Shown here piece after piece: positions 17,488 through 26,294 of a DNA stretch of 64,000 bases. Position 1 is the stretch's first letter. Every line of letters begins with the position of its first letter. The position numbers and the translations under genes were made by a program. The notes beneath the pieces are model-generated. The model was not told the origin of the DNA. It made no database searches and saw only the letters and a program-made list of their open reading frames with translations. Origin of the DNA: Oxalobacteraceae bacterium OTU3CAMAD1 (GTDB taxonomy: Bacteria > Pseudomonadota > Gammaproteobacteria > Burkholderiales > Burkholderiaceae_D); the NCBI GenBank assembly GCA_024123915.1, contig CP099650.1, forward strand, positions 6,138,001 to 6,202,000. Reading direction: 5' to 3'.

Positions 17488-18581
17488 GCAGTGCAATCAA
17501 AGGCAATATCCTTACGTCGGCGGGCTGGATCCGCGGCGAAGTCACATTCGACGAACGCGTGATCGCCATCACCGGCGGCGGCATCGATCCGGCCCTCAAC
17601 GCCGACGACTACATCATCCCCGGCTTCATCGACCTGCACGTGCACGGCGGCGGCGGCAAGGACGTGATGGAAGGCGGCGACGCGGTCCGCACCATCGCCG
17701 CCATCCACGCGCGGCACGGCACCACCAGCATGCTGGCGACCACCATGACGGCGCCGCCGGAGGATATCGACCTCGCGCTGGCCGGCATCGGCAAGGCCGC
17801 CGCCCAGCGTGGCAAAGGCGAAGCGCGCGTGCTCGGCGCCCACCTCGAAGGCCCGTACATCAACTCCGGCAAGCTCGGTGCGCAGCCCAACTACGCGCGC
17901 TCGGCCAAGCTGGCCGACGTCGAACGCCTCGAAACGCTGGCGCCCCTGAAACTGATCACCGTGGCGCCGGAAATCGACGGCCACCTGGAACTGGTCAAGG
18001 AATTGTCGGACGCCGGCATGCGGGTGCAGATCGGCCACACGCTGGGCTCCTACGAGGACGGCAAGGCGGCGCTGGAAAACGGCGCCCACGGCTTCACCCA
18101 CCTGTTCAACGCGATGACCGGCCTGCACCACCGCGAGCCGGGCATGGTCGGCGCGGCGCTGGCCCACGCGCAGTACGCCGAACTGATACCGGACCTTCTG
18201 CACGTGCACCCTGGCGCCATCAAGACCGCGCTGCGGTGCATTCCGCGTCTGTACTGCGTGACCGATTCCACCTCCGCCACCGGCATGCCGGACGGCGAAT
18301 ATATGCTGGGCCGCCAGGTCGTTCACAAGTGCATGGGCGGCGTGCGCCTGCCCGACGGCACCCTGGCCGGCAGCACCCTCACCATGGACCAGGCGCTGCG
18401 CAACCTGGTCGGACTCGGCCTCGATCTGGCGGATGCCTCGGCACGGGTCTCAACGTATGCGGCCGACTATCTCGGCCTGCAAGAGCGGGGCCGCGTGGCC
18501 CCCGGCGCCTACGCCGACTTCGTGGTGCTCGACCGTGACCTGAACCTCAAAGCCGTCTATATCGAAGGAGAATTGTTGTGA
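17484..18581 (+). CDS. nagA: N-acetylglucosamine-6-phosphate deacetylase
   Basis: The 365-residue amidohydrolase removes acetate from GlcNAc-6-P to give glucosamine-6-P. Family motifs are in order: IIPGFIDLHVHGGGG (metal-site HxH), the AHLEGPYIN metal glutamate, QIGHT and THLFNAMTGLHHREPG histidines, and the catalytic aspartate in TDSTSATGMPDG. Length is close to NagA (about 380). It overlaps the GntR gene by ATGA and the next gene by GTGA, which indicates tight translational coupling in the operon. Confidence 0.96.
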   Translation: MSSAIKGNILTSAGWIRGEVTFDERVIAITGGGIDPALNADDYIIPGFIDLHVHGGGGKDVMEGGDAVRTIAAIHARHGTTSMLATTMTAPPEDIDLALAGIGKAAAQRGKGEARVLGAHLEGPYINSGKLGAQPNYARSAKLADVERLETLAPLKLITVAPEIDGHLELVKELSDAGMRVQIGHTLGSYEDGKAALENGAHGFTHLFNAMTGLHHREPGMVGAALAHAQYAELIPDLLHVHPGAIKTALRCIPRLYCVTDSTSATGMPDGEYMLGRQVVHKCMGGVRLPDGTLAGSTLTMDQALRNLVGLGLDLADASARVSTYAADYLGLQERGRVAPGAYADFVVLDRDLNLKAVYIEGELL

Positions 18582-19600
18582 CCTCAATGATGTTGAAAGA
18601 AGCCCTGTCCGCAGCTGATTGCGTGGCCCTGCAACTGGCCCACGATGGCGACCGTTACGCGGAGCTGGGCCGCAAATTGAGGAGCACCTCCTTCTCGACC
18701 GCGCTGACCATCGCGCGCGGTTCGTCGGACCACGCCTGCGCCTACGCCGCCTACCTGATCATGGCGCGCCTGGGCCGCGTGGTGGCGTCGCTGCCGATGT
18801 CGCTGGTGACGTTGAACAAATCGCCGCTGATCACCCGCGACACGCTGGCGATCTCGATCTCGCAATCGGGCCAGAGCCCGGACGTGGTCGAGCCGATCAA
18901 ATACTTCCGCGACGGCGGCGCCACCACTATCGCGCTGGTCAACGACATCGATTCGCCGCTGGCGCACGCCGCCGAATGGGCCATGCCGCTGCGCGCAGGC
19001 AAAGAGCAAAGCGTGGCCGCGACCAAGAGCTTCATCACCAGCCTGGTCGCCGGCGCCCGCCTGGTGGCCGCGTGGCAGGACGATCCGGAGCTGCTGGAAG
19101 GCCTGCAGGCGCTGCCCGAGTCGCTGCGCGCCGCCACCACCGAGGACTGGTCCCCGGCGCTGGAGGTGCTGGCCCCGGCCCGCAACATCATGGTGGTCGG
19201 TCGCGGCATCAGCTTCCCGGTTGCGCTGGAAGCCTCGTTGAAGTTCAAGGAAACCTCGGCGCTGCAGGCGGAAGCGTTCAGCGGCGCGGAGATCAAGCAC
19301 GGCCCGATGGCGCTGATCGAAGAAGGCTATCCGCTGGTGATCTTTGCCACGCGCGGTCCGACACAAGCCGGCCTGCTGCAACTGGCCAGCGAGATGCGCG
19401 GCCGTGGCGCCCGCGTGCTGCTGGCCGCGCCGGCCGACGTGGCCGAGCGCGACCTGACCTTGCCGGTGGCGGCGACGCCGGATCTCGATCCGATCGTGGC
19501 GATCCAGACCTTCTACGTGATGGCGGCGAAACTGTCGGCCGCGCGCGGCATGGACCCGGACGCGCCGCGCCACCTGAGCAAAGTCACCAAAACAAATTAA
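18578..19600 (+). CDS. nagB-II: SIS-domain glucosamine-6-phosphate deaminase (NagB-II type)
   Basis: The 340-residue protein has two SIS domains (about 35-165 and 190-330), like the isomerase half of GlmS but without the glutaminase domain. Motifs include TIARGSSDHAC, SISQSGQSPDVVEPI, VAATKSFITSLVAGA and SAEI-like SGAEIKHGPMALIEEG. In nag operons of proteobacteria lacking classical NagB this protein turns glucosamine-6-P into fructose-6-P and ammonia. GTG 18578 has AAGGAG upstream and overlaps the nagA stop. A sugar isomerase role is the main alternative. Confidence 0.88.
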   Translation: MTSMMLKEALSAADCVALQLAHDGDRYAELGRKLRSTSFSTALTIARGSSDHACAYAAYLIMARLGRVVASLPMSLVTLNKSPLITRDTLAISISQSGQSPDVVEPIKYFRDGGATTIALVNDIDSPLAHAAEWAMPLRAGKEQSVAATKSFITSLVAGARLVAAWQDDPELLEGLQALPESLRAATTEDWSPALEVLAPARNIMVVGRGISFPVALEASLKFKETSALQAEAFSGAEIKHGPMALIEEGYPLVIFATRGPTQAGLLQLASEMRGRGARVLLAAPADVAERDLTLPVAATPDLDPIVAIQTFYVMAAKLSAARGMDPDAPRHLSKVTKTN

Positions 19601-19638
19601 GACGATATGAGTGAGCCGCGCAGCAACCCGCAGAGCAT

Positions 19639-19668
19639 GGGGTCGTACCCCGTACGGGGTACGACCCC
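19639..19668. repeat. Perfect 30-bp palindrome of the GGGGTCGTACCCC type
   Basis: The 30-bp sequence equals its own reverse complement, being built from GGGGTCGTACCCC, a GTAC-type centre and GGGGTACGACCCC. A 28-bp version with the same 13-bp arms occurs at 53204-53231. It lies in the 128-base spacer between the deaminase and GH3 genes and could form a very stable hairpin that reduces read-through within the operon. Confidence 0.8.
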
Positions 19669-19728
19669 GGCATGCCGACGTGCGGGTTTAAAGCGGCTGC
19701 ACCGTTGTCACCTGAACGGAACCGCAAA

Positions 19729-21222
19729 ATGACCCAAACCCACAACGATCTGCGGAAAATCGCGGGCCAACTGATCATGATCCGCTTCCCCGGCACGGTG
19801 CTGGACGCGGCCACCGCCGACTTCCTGAAGGCGAACAGCATCCGCGCCGTCTGCCTTTTCCGGGGCAACATGACCGACTCCGAACAACTGGGCAAGCTGA
19901 CGGCCGACCTGCGCGCGGTCATGGGACCGGAATCGCTGATCGCCATCGACCAGGAAGGCGGCGCCGTGGTCCGCTCGACCTGGGTGCCGGCGCCGCCTGC
20001 GGCCATGGGCCTGGGCGCGGCCGACGACACCGACCTGGCCTACCGCACCGGCGCCGCCGTGGCGCGCGCCGTCAAGGCATTGGGCTTCAACTGGAACTTC
20101 GCGCCGGTGCTGGACCTGAATAACAACCCGCACAATCCGGTCATCGCCGAACGCTCCTTCGGCGCCGAACCACAGCGCGCCGCCGAACTGGCGATGGCGT
20201 GGATGGCCGGCAGCCATGCCGAAGGCGTGGCCTGCTGCGTCAAGCACTTCCCCGGCCACGGCGACACCAACGTCGATTCGCACCGCGACCTGCCGACCGT
20301 GAACAAGCCGGTGGAGGAACTGGACCGCCTGGAACTGGCGCCGTTCCGGATCGCGTCGGCGGCCGCGCCGGCGATGATGACCGCGCACATCGTCTACCCG
20401 ACCCTGGACCCGGACAACCCGGCCACGATGTCGCGCCGCATCCTCACAGGCCTGCTGCGCGACGAGTGGAAGTACAAAGGCATCGTCATCACCGACGGCA
20501 TGGACATGCACGCCATCGCCGGCCGCTACGGCGTGGGCAACGCGGCGGTGCGCGCGCTGACCGCCGGCGCCGACATGGTGATGGCCCTCGGCACGCCGGA
20601 AACGCAGGACGAAACGCTGAACTCCATCGCGGCGGCGCTAGCCTCCGGCGAGCTGACATCGCAAGACGTCCAGCAGCGCCTGGACCGCTTGTCGGCGCTG
20701 GCGCTGGCCTATCCGTGCAAACCGCGCTCGTACAAGGAAGACGCTGCCGACCGCGACGTCATGGCCGAAGGCTGGTGCCGCGCGCTGACGGCCTACGGCC
20801 AGCCGCGCCGCCCCGCCAAGGGCGCGCACGTCCGACTGGTGGTGCGCCAGGACGTCGTCAGCGACGGCGTATCGGAAGCCGGCGTGCCGGCCGAAACGGT
20901 GGCCGCCTCGCTGCGCCGCCTGTACGACGTCGAACTGGTGACCTTCGCCGACGCCGAGACCTTCGACTGGAGCGCCCTGCCCCGCGACGGCCGCTTCACG
21001 ATGCTGGCCTCGACCTCGCGCCTGCGCTACGGCGAGCACGCGCGCGCCACCTGGCGTCCCGACCTGCATCTGGCGTTGTGGAACCCGTACCAGGCGCTCG
21101 ACATCCAGGCGCCCGCGCTGATGACCTACGGCTTCGCCAAACCGGCGCTGGACGCGGTCAACCTGTGGCTGGCCGACGAACTGCCAGCCACCGGTCGCGC
21201 GCCGGTGCCGGGCTTCGAATAA
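19729..21222 (+). CDS. GH3 beta-N-acetylhexosaminidase (NagZ-related)
   Basis: The 497-residue protein contains the NagZ signature KHFPGHGDTNVDSH (residues 172-185, with the acid/base His-Asp pair) and the nucleophile segment IVITDGMDMHA (Asp about 256). It should release terminal GlcNAc from chitobiose or muropeptides. No signal peptide is visible, so it acts in the cytoplasm. It is about 150 residues longer than E. coli NagZ; the extra C-terminal region (330-497) looks like the second GH3 domain. ATG 19729 is used; an upstream candidate start at 19672 has no ribosome site. It follows the palindrome at 19639. Confidence 0.88.
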   Translation: MTQTHNDLRKIAGQLIMIRFPGTVLDAATADFLKANSIRAVCLFRGNMTDSEQLGKLTADLRAVMGPESLIAIDQEGGAVVRSTWVPAPPAAMGLGAADDTDLAYRTGAAVARAVKALGFNWNFAPVLDLNNNPHNPVIAERSFGAEPQRAAELAMAWMAGSHAEGVACCVKHFPGHGDTNVDSHRDLPTVNKPVEELDRLELAPFRIASAAAPAMMTAHIVYPTLDPDNPATMSRRILTGLLRDEWKYKGIVITDGMDMHAIAGRYGVGNAAVRALTAGADMVMALGTPETQDETLNSIAAALASGELTSQDVQQRLDRLSALALAYPCKPRSYKEDAADRDVMAEGWCRALTAYGQPRRPAKGAHVRLVVRQDVVSDGVSEAGVPAETVAASLRRLYDVELVTFADAETFDWSALPRDGRFTMLASTSRLRYGEHARATWRPDLHLALWNPYQALDIQAPALMTYGFAKPALDAVNLWLADELPATGRAPVPGFE

Positions 21223-21240
21223 AAATAATCCGGGGACGAC

Positions 21241-22548
21241 GTGGACCACAACAATCAAAACATCCGCAATCCGAAGTTCTGGGTGCCCAGCCTCTATCTG
21301 GCGCAAGGCCTGCCGTTCTTCGCGGTGGCCATCGTCGCCAACCAGATGTTAAAGAGCATGGGCATGCCCAATAGCGACATCAATCGCTGGACCGCCTTGA
21401 TCGGCTTCGCGTGGGTGTTTAAACCGTTGTGGAGTCCCTTCCTCGAACTGGCCAGCAGCAAAAAACTGATCGTGGTCACCTTCCAGATCTTCGGCGGCGT
21501 ATGTCTCGGCGGCGTCGCGCTGGCGTTGCACGCGCCGTTCTGGTTCGCCGCGTGCATGGCGATGCTTGCGCTGGTGGCCATCTCGGCGGCCACGCACGAT
21601 ATCGCCTGCGATGGCCTGTATATCACCAGCCTCGATGAAAAAGGCCAGGCGCAATACGCCGGCTGGACCGGCACCTTCTTCAACGCCGGGAAGTTCCTCA
21701 CCACCGGCGGGCTGCTGGTGCTGGCCGGGCACTTCGAGCAAACCATCGGCGTGGTGCCCGCGTGGACCATCTGCTTCCTCATCCTGGCTGCGGTCATGGT
21801 CGGCCTCGGGCTTTACAACAGTTGGGCGCTGCCCCAGTCGAAGAACGCGGTAAGCACCGGCACCAACGCCGCCGCCATCGCCCGCACGCTGTGGGAAGTG
21901 ATCGTCGAGTTCTTCAAAAAGCCCGGCATCTGGGTCTCGATCCTGTTCATCATCCTGTTCCGCGCCGGCGAGGCGCAGGTGCAGTCGATCGGCCCCTTGT
22001 TCCTGCGCGAGGCGCGCCACCTTGGCGGCCTTGGCCTCAGCACGGCCGAAGTGGGCGCCGTCTACGGCACGGTGGGAACGGTGGCCTTCCTGGTGGGCAG
22101 CATCGCCGGCGGCTACTTCACCTCGTGGCTGAGCCTCAAGCGCGCCATCCTGTGGCTGATCCTCGCCGTCAACCTGCCCAACGCCGCCTTCTATTTGCTG
22201 TCTTACTTCCAGCCGACCGACCTGGCGGTGATCGGCGCGGCGCTTAGCATCGAGATGTTCGGCTACGGCTTCGGCTTCGTCGGCCTGATTCTGTACATGA
22301 TGCAGGTGGTCGCGCCGGGCAAATACCAGACCGCGCACTACGCCTTCGCGACCGGCATCATGCAGCTCGGCTTTGTCCTGTTCAAATTATTCAGCGGCGA
22401 CATCCAGATAGCGCTCGGCTACCAGCACTTCTTCATCTGGGTGATGCTGTGCGCGATCCCGGTGGCCATCCTGTCGCAGATCATTCCGATGACCGCGCGC
22501 GCGCAGCGCGAGCCGGAGCCGGTGGTTGCGCGACCAGCGCACGGTTGA
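21241..22548 (+). CDS. AmpG-like MFS permease for GlcNAc-containing sugars
   Basis: The 435-residue integral membrane protein has about 12 predicted helices and AmpG-type features: FWVPSLYLAQGLPFFAVAIVANQMLK, the loop ISAATHDIACDGLYI after helix 4 (with a D-x-x-x-D pair) and FGYGFGFVGLILYMMQ. AmpG proteins import GlcNAc-anhydromuropeptides across the inner membrane. Here the position after the GH3 and nag genes suggests transport of GlcNAc or chitin oligosaccharides. GTG 21241 is preceded by CGGGGAC. It ends the operon. Confidence 0.8.
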   Translation: MDHNNQNIRNPKFWVPSLYLAQGLPFFAVAIVANQMLKSMGMPNSDINRWTALIGFAWVFKPLWSPFLELASSKKLIVVTFQIFGGVCLGGVALALHAPFWFAACMAMLALVAISAATHDIACDGLYITSLDEKGQAQYAGWTGTFFNAGKFLTTGGLLVLAGHFEQTIGVVPAWTICFLILAAVMVGLGLYNSWALPQSKNAVSTGTNAAAIARTLWEVIVEFFKKPGIWVSILFIILFRAGEAQVQSIGPLFLREARHLGGLGLSTAEVGAVYGTVGTVAFLVGSIAGGYFTSWLSLKRAILWLILAVNLPNAAFYLLSYFQPTDLAVIGAALSIEMFGYGFGFVGLILYMMQVVAPGKYQTAHYAFATGIMQLGFVLFKLFSGDIQIALGYQHFFIWVMLCAIPVAILSQIIPMTARAQREPEPVVARPAHG

Positions 22549-22616
22549 AGCACCCTTGAATAATGCGCATCAACCATGATTTATGTAACAATACGTTGGT
22601 TTGGCCGGCAGGCTCT

Positions 22617-22644
22617 TTTACTTCCCGGAAAGGGATCGTAGAAT
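22617..22644 (+). promoter_or_regulatory. Putative sigma-70 promoter for the TPR protein
   Basis: TTTACT (22617-22622) and TAGAAT (22639-22644) are 16 bases apart, about 105 bases ahead of the start at 22750. The 200-base gap otherwise has no recognised feature. Confidence 0.4.
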
Positions 22645-22749
22645 GTGCGGTTTGCCGGATCGCGCGCAGCGCGGCCTTGAACACTAACTCCAATAGCGAC
22701 GGCATGGCGCCTCGGCGCCGGCCATCCCATGTCTTTTGAAGGATTAAAC

Positions 22750-24069
22750 ATGTCCCATATTCGTCTCGCTCGTATTAGTCTGATCCTGGCCGCCATCGGC
22801 CTGAACGCGGTACCGGCCATGCTGGGCGTGACCGCCGCCCACGCGCAGGACAAGGAAAAGGAAAAAGCCGCCGCCGAAGCGCCGAAGGACACCGTACGTC
22901 CGGAGATCTTCAAGTTGATCGACCCGGCGCAAACCAAGCCGCTGCTCGACGCCAAGAACTACCAGGAATACCAGACCCGCATCGATAGCGCCGCCGCCGC
23001 GCCCAACCTGACCCCTTACGAAGCGTTTGTGCTGAACCAGATGCGCGTGCAACTGGGCCAGGCCTCCGGCAACAATGAGCTGACCCTGAAGGCGCTGGAA
23101 GCGATGATCGAGTCGGGCCGTCTGAAACAGGAAGACAAATTGCGCTTCATCGACGCCATCGCCGGCATCTACTACAGCTCCATCAAGGACTACGACAAGG
23201 CCATCACCTGGTTCAACCGCTACGGCACCGAATCGGGCGACAACGCCAAGCAGCGCCAGTACATCGTGCGTTCGTACTTCCTGAAGAACGACTTCGCCAC
23301 CGCCAAGACCGAAGTGCTGAAGGATATCGAAGCGGCCAAAAAAGCCGGCACCGCGCCGACCAAGGACGAACTCAATTTGCTGGGCAACGTCGGCATCAAG
23401 CTGAAGGACACCGACCTGTATCTGACGGCGATCGAAGAGCTGGTGCGCTACTACCCGTCGGAAGACTACTGGTTCGACCTGCTGAACCGCACCCGCGGCA
23501 AGAAGACCTACGCCGCACGCCTGGACCTGGACATGGCGCGTCTGAAAGGCGTCGCCGCGCCGTCGAAGATGGAGCCTGAGGACTATCTGGAACAGGCCGA
23601 ACTGGCCGTGCTGGGCGGCTTCTTCACCGAAGGTAAAATCGCGATGGACAAGGCCTACCCTGGCGCCATCCCGGCCGGCAAAGACAAAGCCGCGATCCAG
23701 AAGATCCGCGACAGCGCCAACAAGGGCGCCGCCGACGATGCGAAAAACATCGACGCAGGTGTCGCTTCCGCCCAGAAGTCGAAGGATGGTGTCGGCCTGG
23801 TCAACCTGGGCTACAACTTCATCACCCTGGGCCAGTTCGACAAGGGTATCGACCTGATGAAGCAAGGTATCGCCAAAGGCGTGTCGAAGAATCCGGAAGA
23901 CGCGAAACTGCGTCTGGGCTACGCGCTGGCGATGGCCGGCAAGAAGGATGAATCGATCAAGGTGCTGGAAACCATCACCGGCAACGACGGCCGTGGCGAC
24001 CTGGCGCGCTACTGGATCATGTATCAGAACAAACCAGCGGCAGCCGCACCTGCCGCCGCTGCCAAGTAA
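22750..24069 (+). CDS. Exported TPR-like repeat protein
   Basis: The 439-residue protein has a signal peptide (ending AHA-QDKEKEK) and a helical-repeat body. Several segments look like tetratricopeptide repeats, for example AIAGIYYSSIKDYDKAITWFNRY, VNLGYNFITLGQFDKGIDLMKQGI and LRLGYALAMAGKKDESIKVLETI. The N-terminal mature part is charged, and the C-terminus is Ala/Pro-rich. TPR arrays usually bind other proteins; the partner is unknown. ATG 22750 has AAGGA 8 bases upstream and is preferred over the in-frame ATG at 22729. Lysine- and glutamate-rich composition with few rare codons suggests good expression. A strong terminator follows. Confidence 0.75.
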   Translation: MSHIRLARISLILAAIGLNAVPAMLGVTAAHAQDKEKEKAAAEAPKDTVRPEIFKLIDPAQTKPLLDAKNYQEYQTRIDSAAAAPNLTPYEAFVLNQMRVQLGQASGNNELTLKALEAMIESGRLKQEDKLRFIDAIAGIYYSSIKDYDKAITWFNRYGTESGDNAKQRQYIVRSYFLKNDFATAKTEVLKDIEAAKKAGTAPTKDELNLLGNVGIKLKDTDLYLTAIEELVRYYPSEDYWFDLLNRTRGKKTYAARLDLDMARLKGVAAPSKMEPEDYLEQAELAVLGGFFTEGKIAMDKAYPGAIPAGKDKAAIQKIRDSANKGAADDAKNIDAGVASAQKSKDGVGLVNLGYNFITLGQFDKGIDLMKQGIAKGVSKNPEDAKLRLGYALAMAGKKDESIKVLETITGNDGRGDLARYWIMYQNKPAAAAPAAAAK

Positions 24070-24086
24070 GCGCAGCGCGATGTCAA

Positions 24087-24116
24087 AATGCCGGCTTGAA
24101 GCCGGCATTTTTTTTG
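24087..24116 (+). terminator. Terminator after the TPR protein
   Basis: ATGCCGGCTT-GA-AGCCGGCAT is followed by eight T, starting 18 bases after the stop codon. Confidence 0.88.
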
Positions 24117-24131
24117 AGTCTGATCTTTTGC

Positions 24132-24845
24132 TTATGCCTTCCGGTTGCGTCGCTTCAGGGTAGCGCCGAGCATGAGCAAACCGGCCGCCATCGTCAGGTA
24201 ACTCTCCGGCTCAGGGACCGGACCGGCATACTGCGTGCCAAGATCGAATCGCAGCTTGTCGAGAGTGACGTACGCGTCCCAGTTTTCGTAGGTGCTGATT
24301 TCAGCGACGTTGGTCAGGCCAAGCGTATGGTAAAGGCCAGAGGCGCCGGCGACGGCATAGCCGCTGTAGCTGCCGGAGGTGTTGAAATCCCCCCTTGGGT
24401 TGACCGAGGCTTCGACGTGGTTATCGAAACCGTTAACATCGGTAGGATAAAACCGATCATCCACGCCGGAAACGGTACCCGGGTACAAAAAGGTGTTGAG
24501 GCTGATTCTGGCAGTGGCGTCCGGCGCGCCGAACGTGCTGCTGCTCGGCCATTGCATCGTTCCCTCGACACCGATCGTCATGGCCCCGTTCAATAAATAG
24601 CCCGTTTGCGACACCGCGTAGATCTGGAAACGGTCGCTGCGGTAGGCAGAGGGATAGCCCACTTCCGAATGCATGATAATGTCGAACTCCACCTGGTTGC
24701 CAATCACCGTCGGCACGCTATACATCCCCGTGTCGTAGTAATAATCGACGCCCTGACCATGCGCGACCGCGTACTGCGCATGGGCCGATATCGCTACCCA
24801 AAACAGCATGCAAAACGCGAGCAATCTTGCTGACACACTTTTCAT
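24132..24845 (-). CDS. PEP-CTERM sorting-domain exported protein
   Basis: The 237-residue protein has a signal peptide (cleavage near AHA-QYAV) and a C-terminal PEP-CTERM tag: VPEPESYLTMAAGLLMLGATLKR, with the Pro-Glu-Pro, a hydrophobic helix and a basic end. Such proteins are processed by exosortase and accompany exopolysaccharide production. The central 190 residues are Gly/Tyr/Ser-rich beta-type sequence without a recognised domain. Start ATG 24845 is set by GGAGGG upstream; an ATTATA on the top strand at 24895 gives a possible minus-strand -10 TATAAT. The gene lies downstream of the chitinase on the same strand. Confidence 0.82.
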   Translation of the reverse strand: MKSVSARLLAFCMLFWVAISAHAQYAVAHGQGVDYYYDTGMYSVPTVIGNQVEFDIIMHSEVGYPSAYRSDRFQIYAVSQTGYLLNGAMTIGVEGTMQWPSSSTFGAPDATARISLNTFLYPGTVSGVDDRFYPTDVNGFDNHVEASVNPRGDFNTSGSYSGYAVAGASGLYHTLGLTNVAEISTYENWDAYVTLDKLRFDLGTQYAGPVPEPESYLTMAAGLLMLGATLKRRNRKA

Positions 24846-24985
24846 AATCCCTCCAAAGAAGTTTGACCTTCCAATGCGGCAAAATGCCAAGGGAATTATA
24901 AATAGAGTATTTTCAAAAAAGTATTATTGGCTTTATTAAAACCTATTTTAGCAACACCTTGCAGTATGCTCCCCGCCGCGCGCGT

Positions 24986-26278
24986 TCAACGTTTCATCGC
25001 CGACGACAGCGTTTGCAACAGCTGGTGCTCGCCATCGGCTGCCAACTCCCAGAACATCGCCCCGCGCAGTTTCTTCGACCGGATGTAGCTCGCCTTCCCT
25101 TTCAGCGATTCCTGGTCCTCGTAGGTGATCCAGATCTGCTCCTTGGCGTTGTACAGGTACGGCACCTTGGCCGACGCGTTCCAATACCGCTTGTAGCCGT
25201 TACCGCCCTCGAACGAAGGCGTCAATATCCCCTGCTTCAGCAAATGGCTGAAACCATAGGCGTTGCCGCCATCGGCGCCGCCGGTCGCGCCGCCTTCGCA
25301 CAGCTGATACTGCCCATCGCCCGCCGGACCCGGCGCGCAACCCTTCCAGCCATACCCGTAAAACGGCACGCCCATCACCAGCTTGTCCGCCGGGATGCCG
25401 GCGTCCAGATAGCGCTGCACCGACGCCTGCGCGTACAACCCTTTGTCGACCACCGGATCTTTCGGGTCGCCGCTCAGCGCCGCCAAGTGGCCGGTGGTTT
25501 TCTCCCACGGCGCGTGGTAGTCGTAGGTCATGATGTTGATCCAGTCTAGGCTTTGCGCCAGCTCCTTCATCCATCCGCTGCCCGCCGCGCCGTCGTTGAC
25601 GAAGTTGGCGTTGGCGCCCGACGCGATCGTGATGCTGTAATGCTTGCCGTCCTTCTTGCCGGCCGCGTCGAAGGCGGTACGCAGCTCGCGTACCAGCTTG
25701 ATGTAGTTCGGCTTGTCCTGCGGCCGCGCGCACACCCTGCCCGCCACGCAGGGCACGCCAACCTCGGTTGGATATTCCCAGTCGATGTCGATGCCGTCCA
25801 GACCGAAGCGGCGCATCAGCTTCACCGACGAGGCGACGAAATTGGCGCGCGCGGCGGCCGAATCGGCGACATCGGAAAACCGGTTCGACCAATTCCAGCC
25901 CCCGACCGACACTACCACCTTGAACTTCGGATACTGCTTCTTCAACGCCACCAGCGCGCGCAGATTGGCGCCGTCCGAGACCGCGTTGCCGAACACCAGC
26001 GCGCCGTTGGCCGACACCGGATCGCCGGCGGCATCCTGGCAGGGCGCCTCGTCATTGATGGAAGGTTCCGGGTTGCCATGCTTGCCGTCCCAGCACATGT
26101 CGATGAACGCGTACAGCGCCATCGTCAACTTGTCGGCGCCGACGTTGACGGCGGTGACCGGATACGTCGCCGACTTCCAGCCGGGGTAATAGCCGATCAC
26201 TTCATCGGCCATGGCGGACGATGACGAAAAAGCTGCGATGACAGTTGCCGCGAACACTGCGCCGGCGTGTAGTTTCAT
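24986..26278 (-). CDS. GH18 chitinase
   Basis: The 430-residue secreted enzyme has a signal peptide (SSSAMA-DEVIGYYPGW) and a GH18 barrel. The motif SVGGWNWS (124-131) is the beta-3 signature and DGIDIDWE (161-168) carries the catalytic Asp-x-Asp-x-Glu, with Glu168 the proton donor. MTYDYHAPWE is the substrate-binding Tyr segment, and FWELAADGE closes the barrel. It hydrolyses beta-1,4 links in chitin or chitooligosaccharides. No carbohydrate-binding module is seen. It starts 16 bases after the cupin-8 gene, as the last member of the TonB receptor operon. Confidence 0.95.
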   Translation of the reverse strand: MKLHAGAVFAATVIAAFSSSSAMADEVIGYYPGWKSATYPVTAVNVGADKLTMALYAFIDMCWDGKHGNPEPSINDEAPCQDAAGDPVSANGALVFGNAVSDGANLRALVALKKQYPKFKVVVSVGGWNWSNRFSDVADSAAARANFVASSVKLMRRFGLDGIDIDWEYPTEVGVPCVAGRVCARPQDKPNYIKLVRELRTAFDAAGKKDGKHYSITIASGANANFVNDGAAGSGWMKELAQSLDWINIMTYDYHAPWEKTTGHLAALSGDPKDPVVDKGLYAQASVQRYLDAGIPADKLVMGVPFYGYGWKGCAPGPAGDGQYQLCEGGATGGADGGNAYGFSHLLKQGILTPSFEGGNGYKRYWNASAKVPYLYNAKEQIWITYEDQESLKGKASYIRSKKLRGAMFWELAADGEHQLLQTLSSAMKR

Positions 26279-26294
26279 GGTGTCTCCATTCGGA

